Positions 47,001-59,769 of a stretch of DNA of 64,000 nucleotides are shown here, piece by piece. Position 1 is the stretch's first letter; every line of letters begins with the position of its first letter. A model generated the notes under the pieces. It had not been told where the DNA came from. It did no database searches and saw nothing but the letters and a program-made list of their open reading frames with translations. The position numbers were made by a program, and so were the translations under genes. The stretch is from Oscheius sp. JU75 (taxonomy: Eukaryota > Nematoda > Chromadorea > Rhabditida > Rhabditidae), in contig JASJZC010000007.1 in assembly GCA_037178855.1 (NCBI GenBank), positions 7,998,001 to 8,062,000 on the forward strand, written 5' to 3'.

Positions 47001-49676
47001 AAAAGCATTGGTAAAAAAGAAGGAAAATCTCCTACCTCAAGCAAAAGTCGATGATGGCAGTGTCCGGACTGAAATTGAATAAGGCATCATGCAGCTTTGG
47101 GATAAGATCAGGATCGAAAACTCTTGCAGCGTCCAGTATTCCAATCACATCCAGACATTTTCGAATTTTCTTAGCTATAAACACTGCATTTCTAAGCTTT
47201 TTTCCTCGTCCTTACAGTAAAGATCCAGCTTTTTATGACCGACTGCCCATTTGTTCTCAACAGCTTCACTTCTTCTGACAATCTCGTCGTGCTTCATTCG
47301 GACAAAACGCATCCAGCGATCGTTTTCTGAAAAAAAAGCGCTGTTAAAAGGCTAAATATGACAAATTGCCGGGTCCTGGCGGAAGGGGTAGCTCGAAGAC
47401 TGGACAAGGAAGAAGATCTAGAGGTGAGCCACAGAACTGGGTAATCATGTACGGGATGCTCTTCTTTCTCTCCGGCTGAAAGTTTTTGGTTTATCCGAAT
47501 AAGAGGTAGTAGTTACCATGAAGCCGTTCCAGATCAATGAGCCGGGATTTTCAACAACAATATATTGTAGCATTGCAGACAAAATATGGATGTTCTTTTT
47601 CAAAGCACGACACTCAGCCAGTTTGTGGAAAATGTTGATGTAAACATCTTGAGGAGGGAGCTGTACTTGCTTTACAGGCTCCTTCTTCTTCTCTTCCTCT
47701 TCGTCAGCCTCCTCTTTAGTTTCACCCTCTTTTCCCTCATCCGGCTCCTCTTTTTTGATCAGCTCCGGTGGAGGCGGAGACGGAGTTGGTGGTGGAGGTA
47801 GAGGCGGAGGAGTTGGTACTCTCTGAGGCTTTAGGAACTCTTCCTCGTCGTAAAATGACTTGAACTCGAGTTGCATCCTTCTCAACTTCATTGCCAGCAT
47901 CTGGGCACATCTTCTGGCCATCAAGTTATTATAGCAGACATACTTCAGGAACTGGGCGAAGAACAGGAGGAAGATTCTGAAAGGGTACGTAAGTCTCGTC
48001 AGACCTTCTTAGAAAGTGCCTCACCCTACTTTTTTTCAGTCTCTCGCTTGACTGTCATCGAAATGATGATGTTCAATACGTTTCACATAGTCTGCTTAGG
48101 ATTTAAAATGAAAAAAAAAAACTTTGAATTTTCAACACTCCTACCTGCGAACGTTATTTGCGGACCACGGTACCCGAAATTCTAAACAGTCCGGTTTCAC
48201 CTAAATGGCAAGAGCCTAGAAAGTGTGTCCCTTCAATGGTTTTATCTTTTTTTTCCACATATTCGTCTAGTTGGTTTTCTCGCCATTTTACACTAACTTT
48301 GAGGTGATGTTTCAAACGAAAACAGCTTTTTTTCAAAGTGTATTGCCCGCAGGGGAAGAAAACAAATTATATTCCTACCTGAGATGAGACGGCTTTTCCG
48401 GTAGATTCATCAGATCTCTGTATTTTGCCTTGTCATGCGGATGACGATGTTTTTTCTGCAGGTAAAATTTACAAAACAGATCGATCAGCTCGTTTATAAA
48501 CTCTTGCTTGTCCACAATACTGTCCTATAAGCCGTTTTCATTAAAAAAATGTTTCAAATTCCCTACATCAAAGGCTCGTCGTGCCAGCTGAGTCACATAT
48601 TGCCACTTTTCCTTGTAGATCGTGGAAGCGGTCAGGTCTTCCAGTGCCCACATTTTCCGCAGTAAATCCTGGATCGCGTAGTGAAAAGCATATCGGAAGA
48701 CTGAAAAAGGTCAAACTTTAAAGTAAACTCATTTTCCAACCTTTCACGGTAGTTGAATTGTAGAGCCCGTATTGTTGCAACAGCCATATCGCTCGATGTG
48801 GCGGGACTCTGTAAATGCCGACATGGGATGCTAATCATGAGAATGAGACTTACTTAAAGTCCGTCAGGTATTCGATTACCTCTTCCTTCGAGCGGAATTG
48901 TGTATACGGAATCCGTTTGGTGAGTTGCGGAAACGGTTTTCCTCTGGCCAGATCGGAGAAGAAGGCACATTTGTCTTTGATCTTGTTCCCCGATGACTGA
49001 AAACAGGTGGACTTATCAATTGTATGCAGAAATTGTGAGACTGTAGTGGTAAAATTTTGATGTTAAATAGATCTGTAGGAATTATACAAAGATCAAGTTC
49101 TACAACGCTTTTCAAAAGGACATTCCGTAGATTACTTTTGAACGAGTCCTCAAGAAATAAACAGTGTAAGGGGGAGACTTACCGGCTGTGCTGGAGTATT
49201 CATAAGTTCCTTCAAGGCCTTCTTTTTCTCCTTGTCTAGCGTAGCATTGATGTCAAGTTTGCGGTTGAGAGACTAAAATAAGCATTATAATAAACTTAGT
49301 CTCATAAAGTGTACCCATTGTATCAAGTTGGCTGCTTTCTTGCGAACATCATCCAATTTTCCGAGCTTTGCCTCCCTTCCATGAAAAACTAGAGAGTCAT
49401 GTTCGAACCCTGTTGTAGGAAACTAAAAGCAATTCTTTAGTTCAACTAACAGAGAAAACGCTACCAAATAACCACGGACAATCCGCTGTGTCGAGAGATT
49501 GTCCTCCTCATTTCGAACATCTTGGGGGTAGACATCCGCTGGACCAAGTCCTGCAAAATATCAAAGTTTCTTTGAAAATATATTAAAAACTCACTGTGTG
49601 GCTTGTTCCTCCGGACCGACTTTTTGTCTACAGTGGTCTGGAACCATGTAATAACGCTTGACTTGGTAGTGGTCAT
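38070..49676 (-). CDS. MED12: Mediator kinase-module subunit MED12
   Basis: MED12 activates CDK8 in the Mediator kinase module and links enhancer factors to RNA polymerase II. The N-terminus matches closely: HRLGPADVYPQDVRNEEDNL after the first intron, then WSLNRKL and the conserved block around FFSDLARGKPFPQLTKRIPY and EEVIEYLTDFKVPPHRAIWL. The central helical region runs from about 47.9 to 43.3 kb (GSPLDLLPCPVFELPLPPG near 47.4 kb; SFVDMVQDFITGESLQIPTA; GYVMGYSGYNALFCMDVFDA). From about 42.4 kb the tail becomes low-complexity: a run of 15 threonines (near 42190-42235), basic GRRKKR, then long Gln/Met/Gly/Pro-rich exons (41-38 kb), the counterpart of the PQL/OPA tail, ending YGHQNQYQGPQY. 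The ATG at 49676 (MTTTKSSVITWFQTTVDKK) is the first in frame after an acceptor. Roughly 2,500-3,000 residues; many 40-60-base introns. The splices at 43.3-41.0 kb are the least certain. Confidence 0.95.
42188..42236 (-). repeat. Poly-threonine-coding repeat inside MED12
   Basis: An (ACN)-type triplet run encodes about 15 consecutive threonines with mixed third bases (ACC, ACG, ACA), so it is held at the protein level rather than being a pure DNA microsatellite. On the + strand the same bases give a spurious poly-valine frame. Confidence 0.85.
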
Positions 49677-51667
49677 GTCATCAGGGCATCTGAAAGTGTT
49701 TGGTTGAATGCATAATGAGGGAAAGTTTTTAAAAGGTGAGAAACTCAATCCTATGAGTACTATACGGTTAATAAGGATCTAAACAGACACCGACACCTGT
49801 CATCTTGTGAAAAAAAATGATGCGTGGGAGATTCTCACGAGAGTGCGCGAAGTAACTAAACGTATTGCTGTATTCTCTTTTTTTCTTGCACCTTCTGCTA
49901 TTGTAAAACGGTAAAAATAAAGGAAACTATTGAAAGATAGTCTCGAAGCTCGTGAAGAAACCAACTCGTTAAAGGTTGCCATGCTGTGTTTTCTGGGAAA
50001 ACGATATTTCCGTGGGAACTTTTTTCTGCTATCTAAAAAGTTATAGTAAAGAAAGGCAAGAACGCAGCTTGATGAGTTAAATGCAAACTTTTAAACCAGT
50101 GACATCCTTTGAAATGCTTTGCAGCCTTGAAAAGTCAATTTTTACACGTGGCTATAAAACGAAACTATCCCAAACTTTGGATGGAAGTGGTTTTGCTATA
50201 TTTTTTGTGGCAAAAACCTTGGAAAAAGATAACAAAATCACTCTATCCAAGAGTCTGACTCTTGGCGTCTTCTTTGCAGTCCTAAGTCTCAAACTAAGCC
50301 CAAAACGAGTAGAAAACAGTTGAAAATCAAGCCTTCCAGAAAAAGAGAAGAAACGTGCCGACGTACTTCCTAACGCATTAAGCGTGGGAATCCCCCTAAA
50401 CGAAATTCGCGCTCCGGGATGAATCAATAGCCAGGAGTTTGACTGCGGGTCTTTCACTCAAGAAACTGGGTCAACCAGTCCTCAAAGTTACTCCAAATTA
50501 CGGGATGAGCAAAAAGTTTCAACTCCTTTTGGGGGTAAAACGTCTAGCCGAAGCTCTGTTGTTCAGCGGATGTGTGCCTGATGCATCACTCGCGCGACCG
50601 GCGGCACATAAGGAAAGGTCAGACTCACCCAGGAATATCTCGAGTCGGCTGCTGGGCCATGTGTCCACGAGCCGTATGCATACTGTTCACATTCAGTTTT
50701 GTAGAGGTCGGAAATCAGTTGGTGGCGGGTGCAATGTCACAACTGATAAAGATTATGTTCGAAAAATATGTTCGGGGAGAAAGTGGAACACAGGAGAAGA
50801 TCGAGAGCGAGGCACGAAAAGCGATAGAATGAGGCTCGAGCACTAACATTGTCTTGGTAACATCAGTATTTTTTCGGAGCGAGCAGATTAGCGCAGGGAA
50901 TAGCACAAACAGCCAATATTTTTTCAATGTTTCTCGTTTCTGGCACTCCATTGATTGCTGTCCTGCTTACTTATAGCTAGTGTCTACTCAAAAAGTACAG
51001 CTTTTCCGAAAAACATCTGACTTTCTTAGGCAATACCGAGTAGTTCAACCTTAAAGTTTTCTTAGAGTAGAAAGTTTTATGGAAAATTAGTTAAAAAGCA
51101 AAGGATGAATCTAAACTCTGCATAGCTCGCAGAAAATAATTCTGTAAATGGAGCAGCTGCCTAGTTCTGCTCATAAACGCCGACAAAGAAGTTCAGTTAT
51201 TGAATTGGCGGTCACTTGAAAGACATTTTTTTTTTTTGAAATTAGCCCTAAAATCGATACTTTGATCCAGGAAAACCGGCGAGAAGCGGAGGATCGACCT
51301 ATCTCTCAGAGTAATTAGGCGTGGTTTTTTTCATGCCCTCGACGGGAAAAGGAAGACGGCCTTCTATTGAATTCCACGTAGAGGGAAGCTCAATTATTAA
51401 TATTTTCAACAGGGTACATTGAACGCATTTGCTCCCCTCAGGCTCGCTCAATTAGATCAGCAGGTGATAATGCTTTCATTGCAACAAATAGAATACCCAT
51501 ATCAGTGTCAAATGGGGGTGTGAACATTTTGTCAAAGAGGGAAAACGAATTTTTTTTAGGTAAGAAACAGCGGTTTGTCAACACGCCCGGCGAAGAGTGA
51601 TGAGGGTGCAGAAATGCGATTCGCGAGGTCTCTTTTGGCTGAAAATCAGAGTGACAATAGAAAATGG
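49677..51667. other. 2 kb spacer between MED12 and the RhoGAP gene
   Basis: The MED12 promoter side and RhoGAP 3' flank. Frames near 50439-50846 on + look mildly membrane-protein-like (see the separate entry); otherwise I see nothing supportable. Confidence 0.35.
50659..50832 (+). other. Possible orphan coding fragment
   Basis: An in-frame stretch from ATG 50659 reads a hydrophobic segment (AVCILFTFSFVEVG) followed by an amphipathic charged helix (SQLIKIMFEKYVRGES and QEKIESEARKAIE) to a stop at 50832. The hydrophobic-then-helical layout recalls a tetraspanin third helix and loop start, but no CCG motif or flanking exon is visible. Chance is a fair alternative. Confidence 0.2.
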
Positions 51668-54600
51668 TTAATGGATCATACGTCGTGTGAGAGTGCCGCT
51701 CGGCGAGACGTTGTCATAGCGGCTAATTTCCAAATGCGTACTGTCCCGACTATCGCTCGACCATTCTTCAACTGGCGAAGATCGCTCATATAATGGCCTC
51801 GAATTGAACATGTCGTCAGTGTCCTCGTCCATAATACCTAAAAACTTGTCATTTCTATAATGGAGTTGAACGATTACTGCATTCCTCCTGCTTGAACATA
51901 ACCCTCTTCTCCTTGCCTTCAAAGGTAATCTTCGGGTTATCACTAGCAGTCGACTTTTCAGTGGCGCTCTCACGTCTGAAAAGCAGTTGAATATCGTCTT
52001 TTTTGTTAATTAGCCACCTTATTATCTGTGGCGTCAAGAAAGCTCTGCCCGGCGCGACATCCTCACTATAATGAGACGTGGTCGAGACAGTTATTGAGTC
52101 GTGCATCCACTGAAAATGGCCTAATTTAGTTTAAACGAGACGGTCTCCGTAAGACGGTTCTATTTTGTCAACAAATGCGAATCACTAGTCTTAGCCTGTC
52201 ACAACATTAACCGTATCCGTTTCAACTGTCCCTGTCAATTCTATTCATGTCAAAAAATGTTTTTGCCGTGTTCGTTTCGCTGTCGGTCTCTCCTCTGTTA
52301 TCCGGTCGTTGTCACCCTGACTCTGGTAAACTGCTCCCCTTCTCTTGCTTCCAGTCTGTCTCCTCGTATATCTTCCAATCCTCCCAAGTTATGAATATTC
52401 AGATCACCTGCTCATTTTTGCTCTCTTCCCGTTTTCTCGACGATGGTGAGGGTGGTGCCTGTGAATAATGACGGTTACGAGAACTGGGAGACGGAGGTGG
52501 CCTGGATGTCGGACGAAGACTTCTGGCTCGCTCTCGAAGATTCCTCACTCCTCCTCTGAGCTCCTCCATTCCTCTTGACATGAATGAAATAATGGAAGGA
52601 GTCCTTGAGCTGTGCAGAGATGCATCGGTCGAGTGAGATCTTCTCCATTTGACCTGATCCTGTGAGATCGATGAAGTCATTCCTCCATTCACCGTGGAAC
52701 GTCTGCCAAACTTCCAGAAACCCTCAACGGAACGTCCACGCAAGAACCTTGGCCATTTGGTATCTGCGTCAGACCTGAACACAACGTGAACTTGTCACTG
52801 ATCTCGGTTTACCTCATGTCCGACACAGTTGCCGATTTTGTGATCATGGGATTTATCGATTCCCAGGAGAATTCTTTGCTCCTGCCCACAAGGGCAATGG
52901 CTCCATCTGAAACACCGAATCAGAGAACAGAATTTTGAAAAAAAGAGTGGGTTTCACGACATCGGTAGAGCCTTTGCATCCTTTTACACCTTGATGAATG
53001 CGCCATATGTATTGATCACTTAACGACTATTGAAGCGTTCTTTCCGGACCCACATCTCAACTACACCTCAATTCCATGGTTAATCAAAAGGCTAGACGAA
53101 ACTACGTTGTTGTTTCCATTGTTTTAGGGCGTGTCAGTGAAAGGTTATGTAAGGGTCGCTATCACGCAAATCTACACTTCAAGCTTACCGTGAATGATGA
53201 AGGAACTCCTCTGAGCGAGAGACTCGTCAAACAGATCCTCAGCATTTGATATGAAATGGTTGCAAAGTGCCGTATGAATGTTCAACCCGCTAAGTAGATG
53301 AGACTCAGCTGCTCCATTAATTGTTGGGGGAGCCCTAAAAACTATTAATGCGTTCGTTTTGGACAAAATACTAACCTAAATAGGTTTGGTGCCCAAACAA
53401 TTGCAAGATTTTTTGCTGTCATATCCGTCAAATTGGTGTGTTCACATAGTCGATGCAGATGATTAAGCAAGTAACTGGCAGTACTGAAACTTTCATGCCA
53501 AGTATTAATGAAAAGTGCACCTGTAATGATGTGGTGGCAACGACAACAGAACTTCCTTCAACTTTTCATCTTTCTGACCCTCCGGAAGTTCATAGGCAGC
53601 CTGGAATTTGGCACATGGTATTGACGGTTCGCGTGTTGCTATGCACCCTGACAAGTGACCCGGAGGGAAATCACTTACCACAATGTCAGAATAGGCCTCG
53701 TAAGTGAAGAGAGGATTGGGAAGTTGGCGGAAATATTGCTTTAACAAAGAAGAAACCGAGTAAATATCTCGTTGACCGAAATCGAACAAGTCTGGGTCAT
53801 TTCCGTTGTCAAATTTGGCTCTGAAATGGAAGTTCACACACAAAATAATACTAGATAACCTGAGTCTTTGGATATTGGACTGGATCCCACATTGGCGATA
53901 GATACCAGTGACGATGCCAAGCTTTTCAATAGCCTCGCAGCACCGTTCCAAAATGAGCGGAACTGGAACAACCAGTGTAAAAGTGAGATTGCCCGTACCA
54001 TTGCGTTTACACTTATCCAAGTGTTCTGATAGATCCATTCCAAAGATTGGTTCTCTTCTTCGAACCCTGTTTCGTATTATATCCGTCATTCTCTTGGTGC
54101 TATACTAAATTGAAAACCTACACAAAATAATAGGAACCACCAACTTTTCGATGGGGTGTAAGGGGTGAAGGAAGTCGTTTGTCATCAATCAGCCTGACGC
54201 AGTCACTTGGGAAATAGCCAACCTAAATCCCGCTTAGGTGAATTAGTGTTGCAAATGACTGTTAATGGGAGCGATGAAGCGCGAACTCTATACATGCGAT
54301 GAGGTGCGCGCGCGTGAGAGAGACTATAACATTTTGAATTTTATGGCGTTCGAGAGAGAAAGAGGATATCTACTATTCACTAAGACCACGAAAACAAACC
54401 TCCACTCCTCGCGCGTCCAGATCTCGGCTGCCGCGTTTGTTGGCAGCAATCGTCAACTTGGCCTTCCAATAAGTTGTAGCGTTGTGGGGGGTCACGGGTT
54501 GCATCTCGATGATTGATAGGATATCTCCGACCTAAAAGATGTTTGTTTTTCTACTTTTTTTGTCTGGGAATACCCGCAATCTCAGCTGTGACAGATCCTG

Positions 54601-55951
54601 GGGTTCGAAATTCTTGGTGACAACAGCAGCGGCCACTGCCGGCACATTGACCGCAGTTTCTTCGGCTGGCTCAAAACGATTTCCACGGCAGTCAAGCTAT
54701 AGTTTGGTATTTTATGAGAGAACAAAGCCTTACCTCCAAAAACTTGAGAACAGGGTAGCATGTAATGAGACTGCCGGTCAGCTGTGATAGCCTCGCGGTA
54801 TAACGTTGAAGAATGTCCTAAAACAGAAGGTGGATATAGGATTTCCCTGAGCAAACACTCGCTTTCAACACAAAGATATAGAAAAACAAACAACGCAGCT
54901 AGCGTTAAGAACTACATGCTGCATGTGGTTACTGAGTCACTTCTCTCGCAAAGCTGTTAATTACCATCAATATTGATCTTGGCCTACCCAAAACCTAGGC
55001 GTAGAAAACATAATCCACTTACTTCCACTGCGCTAATGTCTGCCTCATTTGTCAGTTCAATCTCTTCCAATTTCGAATACCGACGTTCAAAGATGCATCG
55101 ATGAAGCTGACTATCGAAATTTTTGATTTCTTCCAAGTCTCTGACAATTGACCTGGAAATCCATTGTAAACGTTTAGAACTTTGAGCAGTATTGCTGATA
55201 AAAAATCGACATTGACATTAAACAATAAAGTAGGTTGAATTCGAACTGTGCGCGTTGAAAATGATCTCGGGTTTACAGTTTTGGCATACAAAACTTTGCA
55301 TTTTCAGACTTTTCACCGCTATAAATCTTGTGATATCGCTCAGCAAACCATTACTCAATATCGAAAAAAAAATGAGAGCTCAACGGGAACCAACTGCAGA
55401 GCCAGACTGGCGTTGCCGAGAGCGAGTTACAAGATTTTTATCATTTACTTACACCCAAGTTTGTTTGTTAGACACCACTGACTCACACTCACCATGTTAC
55501 CGCGTTGCTGGTAACAGCCATTTCTATTCGAGTAACATTGTCAATGGGAGCTTTTCGGACTGCGGTCAATCTAAAAGATCCATGTAGTCTTCAACATTTC
55601 ACTCAAATCTTACATGATCAGCACTGGTCCAATTTCCACAAAAGGATAATGAAAATGTTCACATTCATTGAGTCTTTGTATCCTGAAAATTTTTCTTTAC
55701 AATTTCACGAACACGTCATTCACAAAGATTTGGTTTGCCTCGAAAAAACTGCACGCGGAGTTGGACGCCGCTCTGCCGTTATTAATGGACGGCTGCTATG
55801 TTAAACTTCGCGACAGAGCATCCAGACCGAGTGACCACACATGAGCACGCCGTGACCGTTACACGACAGAGAACAGGTGCGCTTACCTCCGTTGAACTCT
55901 CCAAGGTAGAGGACTTCGGTGAGCTGCGACTTCCAACTCTTGAGGCTCCAT
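51668..55951 (-). CDS. PX-SH3-RhoGAP protein (ARHGAP32/33 type)
   Basis: A GTPase-activating protein that turns off Rho-family switches (CDC42/Rac in the vertebrate ARHGAP32/33 family) at lipid membranes. Exons join in frame from ATG 55951 ([18 protein letters not shown]). The PX domain spans [50 protein letters not shown] and [15 protein letters not shown]; the SH3 spans [18 protein letters not shown] and [12 protein letters not shown]; the RhoGAP domain spans [33 protein letters not shown] (with the arginine finger), [18 protein letters not shown] and [15 protein letters not shown]. The Ser/Arg-rich tail (52.8-52.4 kb; RPPPSPSSR repeats) continues across an intron of about 290 bases to [17 protein letters not shown] and ends TLTRRMIH at 51668. 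The tail is much shorter than in vertebrate relatives. The large intron before TWSIV (about 340 bases) is supported by phase and domain continuity. Confidence 0.92.
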
Positions 55952-57399
55952 CACATGTCGAGGTTATAATAGCCAAAAAACTGAAAGTCGTCAGTTAAAA
56001 CAGCAGATCTTATGTGTTTCCCGCGAAGAAAAGGAAGGAACTGTTGACAGAAACAGTTCGAAATTGATCAAAAAGTTATCAAGGATGATGTGAAACTATT
56101 TGGAAAACAAATCATTGCGATCTGTGTCCTGGATAACTAACTGGGTAGAAAAGATACCAACTCACTGAAGGCAATAAGTTTTTCTGGTTATGCTTCTTGG
56201 TCCGAGGGAAAAAAACAAACTGGCTACAAGGCTCTGTGAAGTGTGGTTTATTTGATACTCCTATCGGAAGGGCTAGAAAATGCTGAATGTCCTTAAGGAG
56301 ATTCGATTTACAGGAAGCTTTACTGCAGTTATCACTTCAGTACTTAGTAAAAACAGATACGTGATAGAGTCATCCCTCTCATCGTGAAATGACGAATATG
56401 TGACAGAGACGGTAGCCGGGAAGGCAACAAAATAAGGAAAGAGGAAATGAAGTTGAAAAGACTGCGCTAGTTGATGAACATCCTCCTCTCTCCCCCAAAA
56501 CGCCGTTATTTTCGCTCTTGAGCCTGCCTCTTTAAATGATCTCGGTACGGATATTAGCAGAAAATGGTAGGCGTTACTATTTTCAAAGTAAAAAGTGACC
56601 AAACAGAAACGGCTTATTATTGAGGCAAAAACGGCAGTGAAACGTGCGGGCGTAGGGGCCACCGTCGGTCGAACACCTGACACGACATGTTAAACTGCAA
56701 TCTGGCGGATCAGGCAATTGGACCATCCAAGTGCAAGTCGTGTTATTAGAACACAGCAATAGGCTATGCAAAATGATCCGGGAGTGGAGAAAGAGAGCAG
56801 ACAACAAGACGAAAGAACGGAAACAGTGTCTATAGACGAGGCGGCTGACCAACAAACATGTGTTCTTGTTTGAAATCCACTCAAGGCTGTACTCTCCTGT
56901 CCCCCTGACTCATAGCACTAGGCTGTTGAACGAGATTAAAATGTCAGCACAGACAAAGGTTTGAGAAAGGTTGAATTAGTACAAGTAGAACCCTAGAAAC
57001 GTATGAAGAACATGTAGCAAGTGTGCCCGGAGTTTTGTTAAGAATGACAGCTGTTTCTTTCAAATACCATTCTTTCATTCTTCCGATGCAAGAGACTTGA
57101 GTCACAGCGAATAATTCACGCTTCCGGAGGAATTTCCTAGCACACAACTGGAATACGTTGGTATCACTGGGGAAGGGGAAACAAGTGGTCAAAAGGAACG
57201 ATAGAATTAGCAAACAAGAACTGACAAATGAATAAACGCAAATAGTGCAAAATAAAAAGGAACAAAACAAGTAGATAAGACATGTCCAGTCTAACAATCA
57301 GACCTCACTGAAAAAGTTTTGAAAATGTCACTCCCTAACTAAAAGGTAAAGTTAAGAGGTAAAATTTCTATCCGAATCAACGGCAGAAATCCTTGGTCA
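55952..57399. other. Upstream region of the RhoGAP gene
   Basis: About 1.4 kb with scattered short frames (56273-56855 on -, hydrophobic but motif-free). No gene or repeat is supported. Confidence 0.35.
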
Positions 57400-57950
57400 A
57401 GCTCTTGCGGGGTCTTGCGACGACTTCGGGCCTGTGCTGACACTTTAAGCTCGGCTTCACTGAATCTGCCTGGTGCAGTCGGAGTCACTTCTCCACCAGT
57501 TTCTTTTGAACAACCAGCTAGCTTCGATTACGTTTTCGAACGATTCAACCTCCCGGACCCCTATGCTCCCCAACTGTCACGACCCTGTCTACGGATCGCA
57601 CCAATTCTCTGAGTTCTTCACGTATCGTAAATACCGCTACCACGGATATCTCCACTGCTCCCGGTTCACGATCACCCTGCCGGTCCAGCCTACTGAATCT
57701 GTTTCTACTATGTGCAACGCCTTAGTTTGTGCCGGTCTCGTCAGTTCACTTCTGCCAACTGCATCTGAGGCGGGATCGACCACCGCCACTCCCGGCGCTC
57801 CTACCGTGCCCTGGAACGCGGCTACATCTTCTCTAGTTTCGGCTACTAGTCTTTGTGCGACTCCGGCTACGGGTCTCGGTAATGTTACGAACACGATTGC
57901 CTCCTCCGGCTTCCGTAAGATGTTGCTGTCCACGATCTGCAGGAATTAAA
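57400..57950. other. GC-rich island with overlapping open frames on both strands
   Basis: This block is visibly richer in G+C than its AT-rich surroundings. Open frames: + 57473-57949 (158 codons, Ser/Thr/Ala-rich, ending FRKMLLSTICRN) and - 57637-57933 (98 codons, beginning MDSNILRKPEEAIVF). A third - frame near 57600 reads FTIREELRELVRSVDRVV, gag-like in flavour. No family is recognised and no clean splice structure is seen. It may be a decayed mobile-element fragment or a foreign insertion. Confidence 0.35.
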
Positions 57951-59565
57951 GGGTCGAGAGCCGTAGAAAGTCTGCTCCATATCGACTAGGCTCCAAATTG
58001 CACTCGGGAGCTTTCCGTTTGTCTTAATTTAAATAAAGACTGTTGCAGCACGTGCACTCAAAATATTCCCGCCGGTGTGAGTCAGCTCGGAGTCTGCATT
58101 TGGAGCCTAATTAATACATGATAGATAAAAATGTCTTTGGAAATGTATACTGATCCCCACAAAGCTGTGATTAAAGGATAGTTTGCAATTCTCCTTTCCT
58201 CAAAGCTGTGTTTAGAAGGCATGAGTCATACCGAAAAAACGCGTTGCTGTTTTCATCCTCTCACATTGCTCTCACTTTATTTCTTACTCAATTTTTTGTT
58301 ATAGACCAATGAACAAAAAGAATACCTTTCCAAAAGATGACTTTCCTTTATGAAGTCGCTCACTAGTCTCTCACGCAGTTTTGTCGCATGCGTTGGCAAG
58401 AATCAATAGGATACGGTAGGTCTGGAGGCAAGGTGGCCCATAGCGCAGTGCGTTTGAGAAATTATCTCATCGGTCTGCCCTACCCTTCCCGCCCAAAGGG
58501 GGCACCCTCTCTAGAATACAGTCTCTCGTTTTACCGTTCCATTCTTTCAGTCGGCTTTAATCTTTCATTTATTTGTTAGCATCTGGATGTTAATGAAGAG
58601 TCAAGCGCTCGAATCTTGTCTAAATGAACGCCTCCACAACCCAAAATAGTATCATCAGCTAATGAGATACTCTAAAAGATCTTTGATACGGAATATAGCG
58701 CTGAGAATGGTAGAGGGGCGTACTATTTAGAAAATCATAGTCTCTCAATTGAAAAATGTTTGTGCGAACCACCCAAGACGTAAATGAGTTCAAACCGACC
58801 TGTGTTGGTAGACCAAACGTCCGATCAGACATCTCGTCAGATGGTGGGAAAGAAAGCTCTCGTCAGGACCCGCTCAGTTTTTGATAGAATGGTCTCTTCC
58901 GCGCACATTGGCTGCCTGAAGTTGTTGTGTGAGAGCATGTCGATTGAACGCTTGCATTGCAGGATCAGTTGCGCGAATTGTGGTCTTAAATACTCTACCA
59001 GCCCTGTAGGCATATCACGAGCAGGGTTTGCAAAGAGTTTTTTGAGGACGGCCTCTGTGCACTTGCATCCTCAAATCACTCTATTTTCCGATTCAAATCG
59101 TTCAACCTACGCGAGGCATTTTGTCATACAGCCAGTAGTTGTTGTCGAGGCCCCGACAAGGGGAGATGTTGCAAGGGACTGGTGAACATAGGTGTGGGAC
59201 TAACGTGAGATAGACCACCTAGGTGACAGCTTGTGCCAGGAACCGACTGTGACTCAGTGGAATCTGTTATCTTACCGTACCGGAAAAATCACATGTTTTC
59301 TACTAACTCATGTTCATGGTATTAGAAGGTTGAGTGCTTCTAGCCCCATTTATTAGTGTTCCTCCATTTTCTTTGATAGATCTATTTTGCACCATGACAC
59401 CTTTTTTTGCAACAAAAAATGGATGTAATTGCCACGAGTCTCTTTGTCAGCTCATTGATTTCTTTAGCAAATGTCCCAGATTAAATGTTCCCCTTAACTG
59501 CACTTTCGTTTCTCGGGTCCATTCTCACGCACCGTAGAGCCAAGACAGCCGTCTATGACATACCA
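57951..59565. other. Spacer with no supported gene
   Basis: A 133-codon + frame (58784-59185) and an opposing - frame (PTGLVEYLRPQFAQLILQ) occupy the same bases. Either could be a retroelement remnant given the integrase relic 0.6 kb away, but neither carries a diagnostic motif. Confidence 0.3.
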
Positions 59566-59735
59566 GATAGAGTGGAAGAGAGCGAAAGAGAGACCGAGAG
59601 ACAGAAAGACAAAAACAGGTAGACAAAAAAAAGAGAGAAAGATAGACAAATAGACCGAGTGACCGAGAGGTTAAGAGACCTAGGAACAGAGAGGCAGAGC
59701 GACAGAGAAACTGGGAGACAGAGAGAAAAATAGTG
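59566..59735. repeat. Purine-rich simple repeat (GAGAGA/GACAGA)
   Basis: About 170 bases of GA-, GACA- and GAAA-type low-complexity sequence with almost no pyrimidine on the + strand beyond the periodic C. The Leu/Ser/Cys-rich open frames on the - strand are produced by this repeat. Confidence 0.85.
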
Positions 59736-59769
59736 ACAATTGATCTTGGAGAACTTCCTCTCACCGTTC

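Noticed and set aside
56273..56855. 136- and 90-codon - strand frames
   Set aside because: Hydrophobic low-information sequence with no motif or exon boundaries; the true RhoGAP start at 55951 lies downstream of them.
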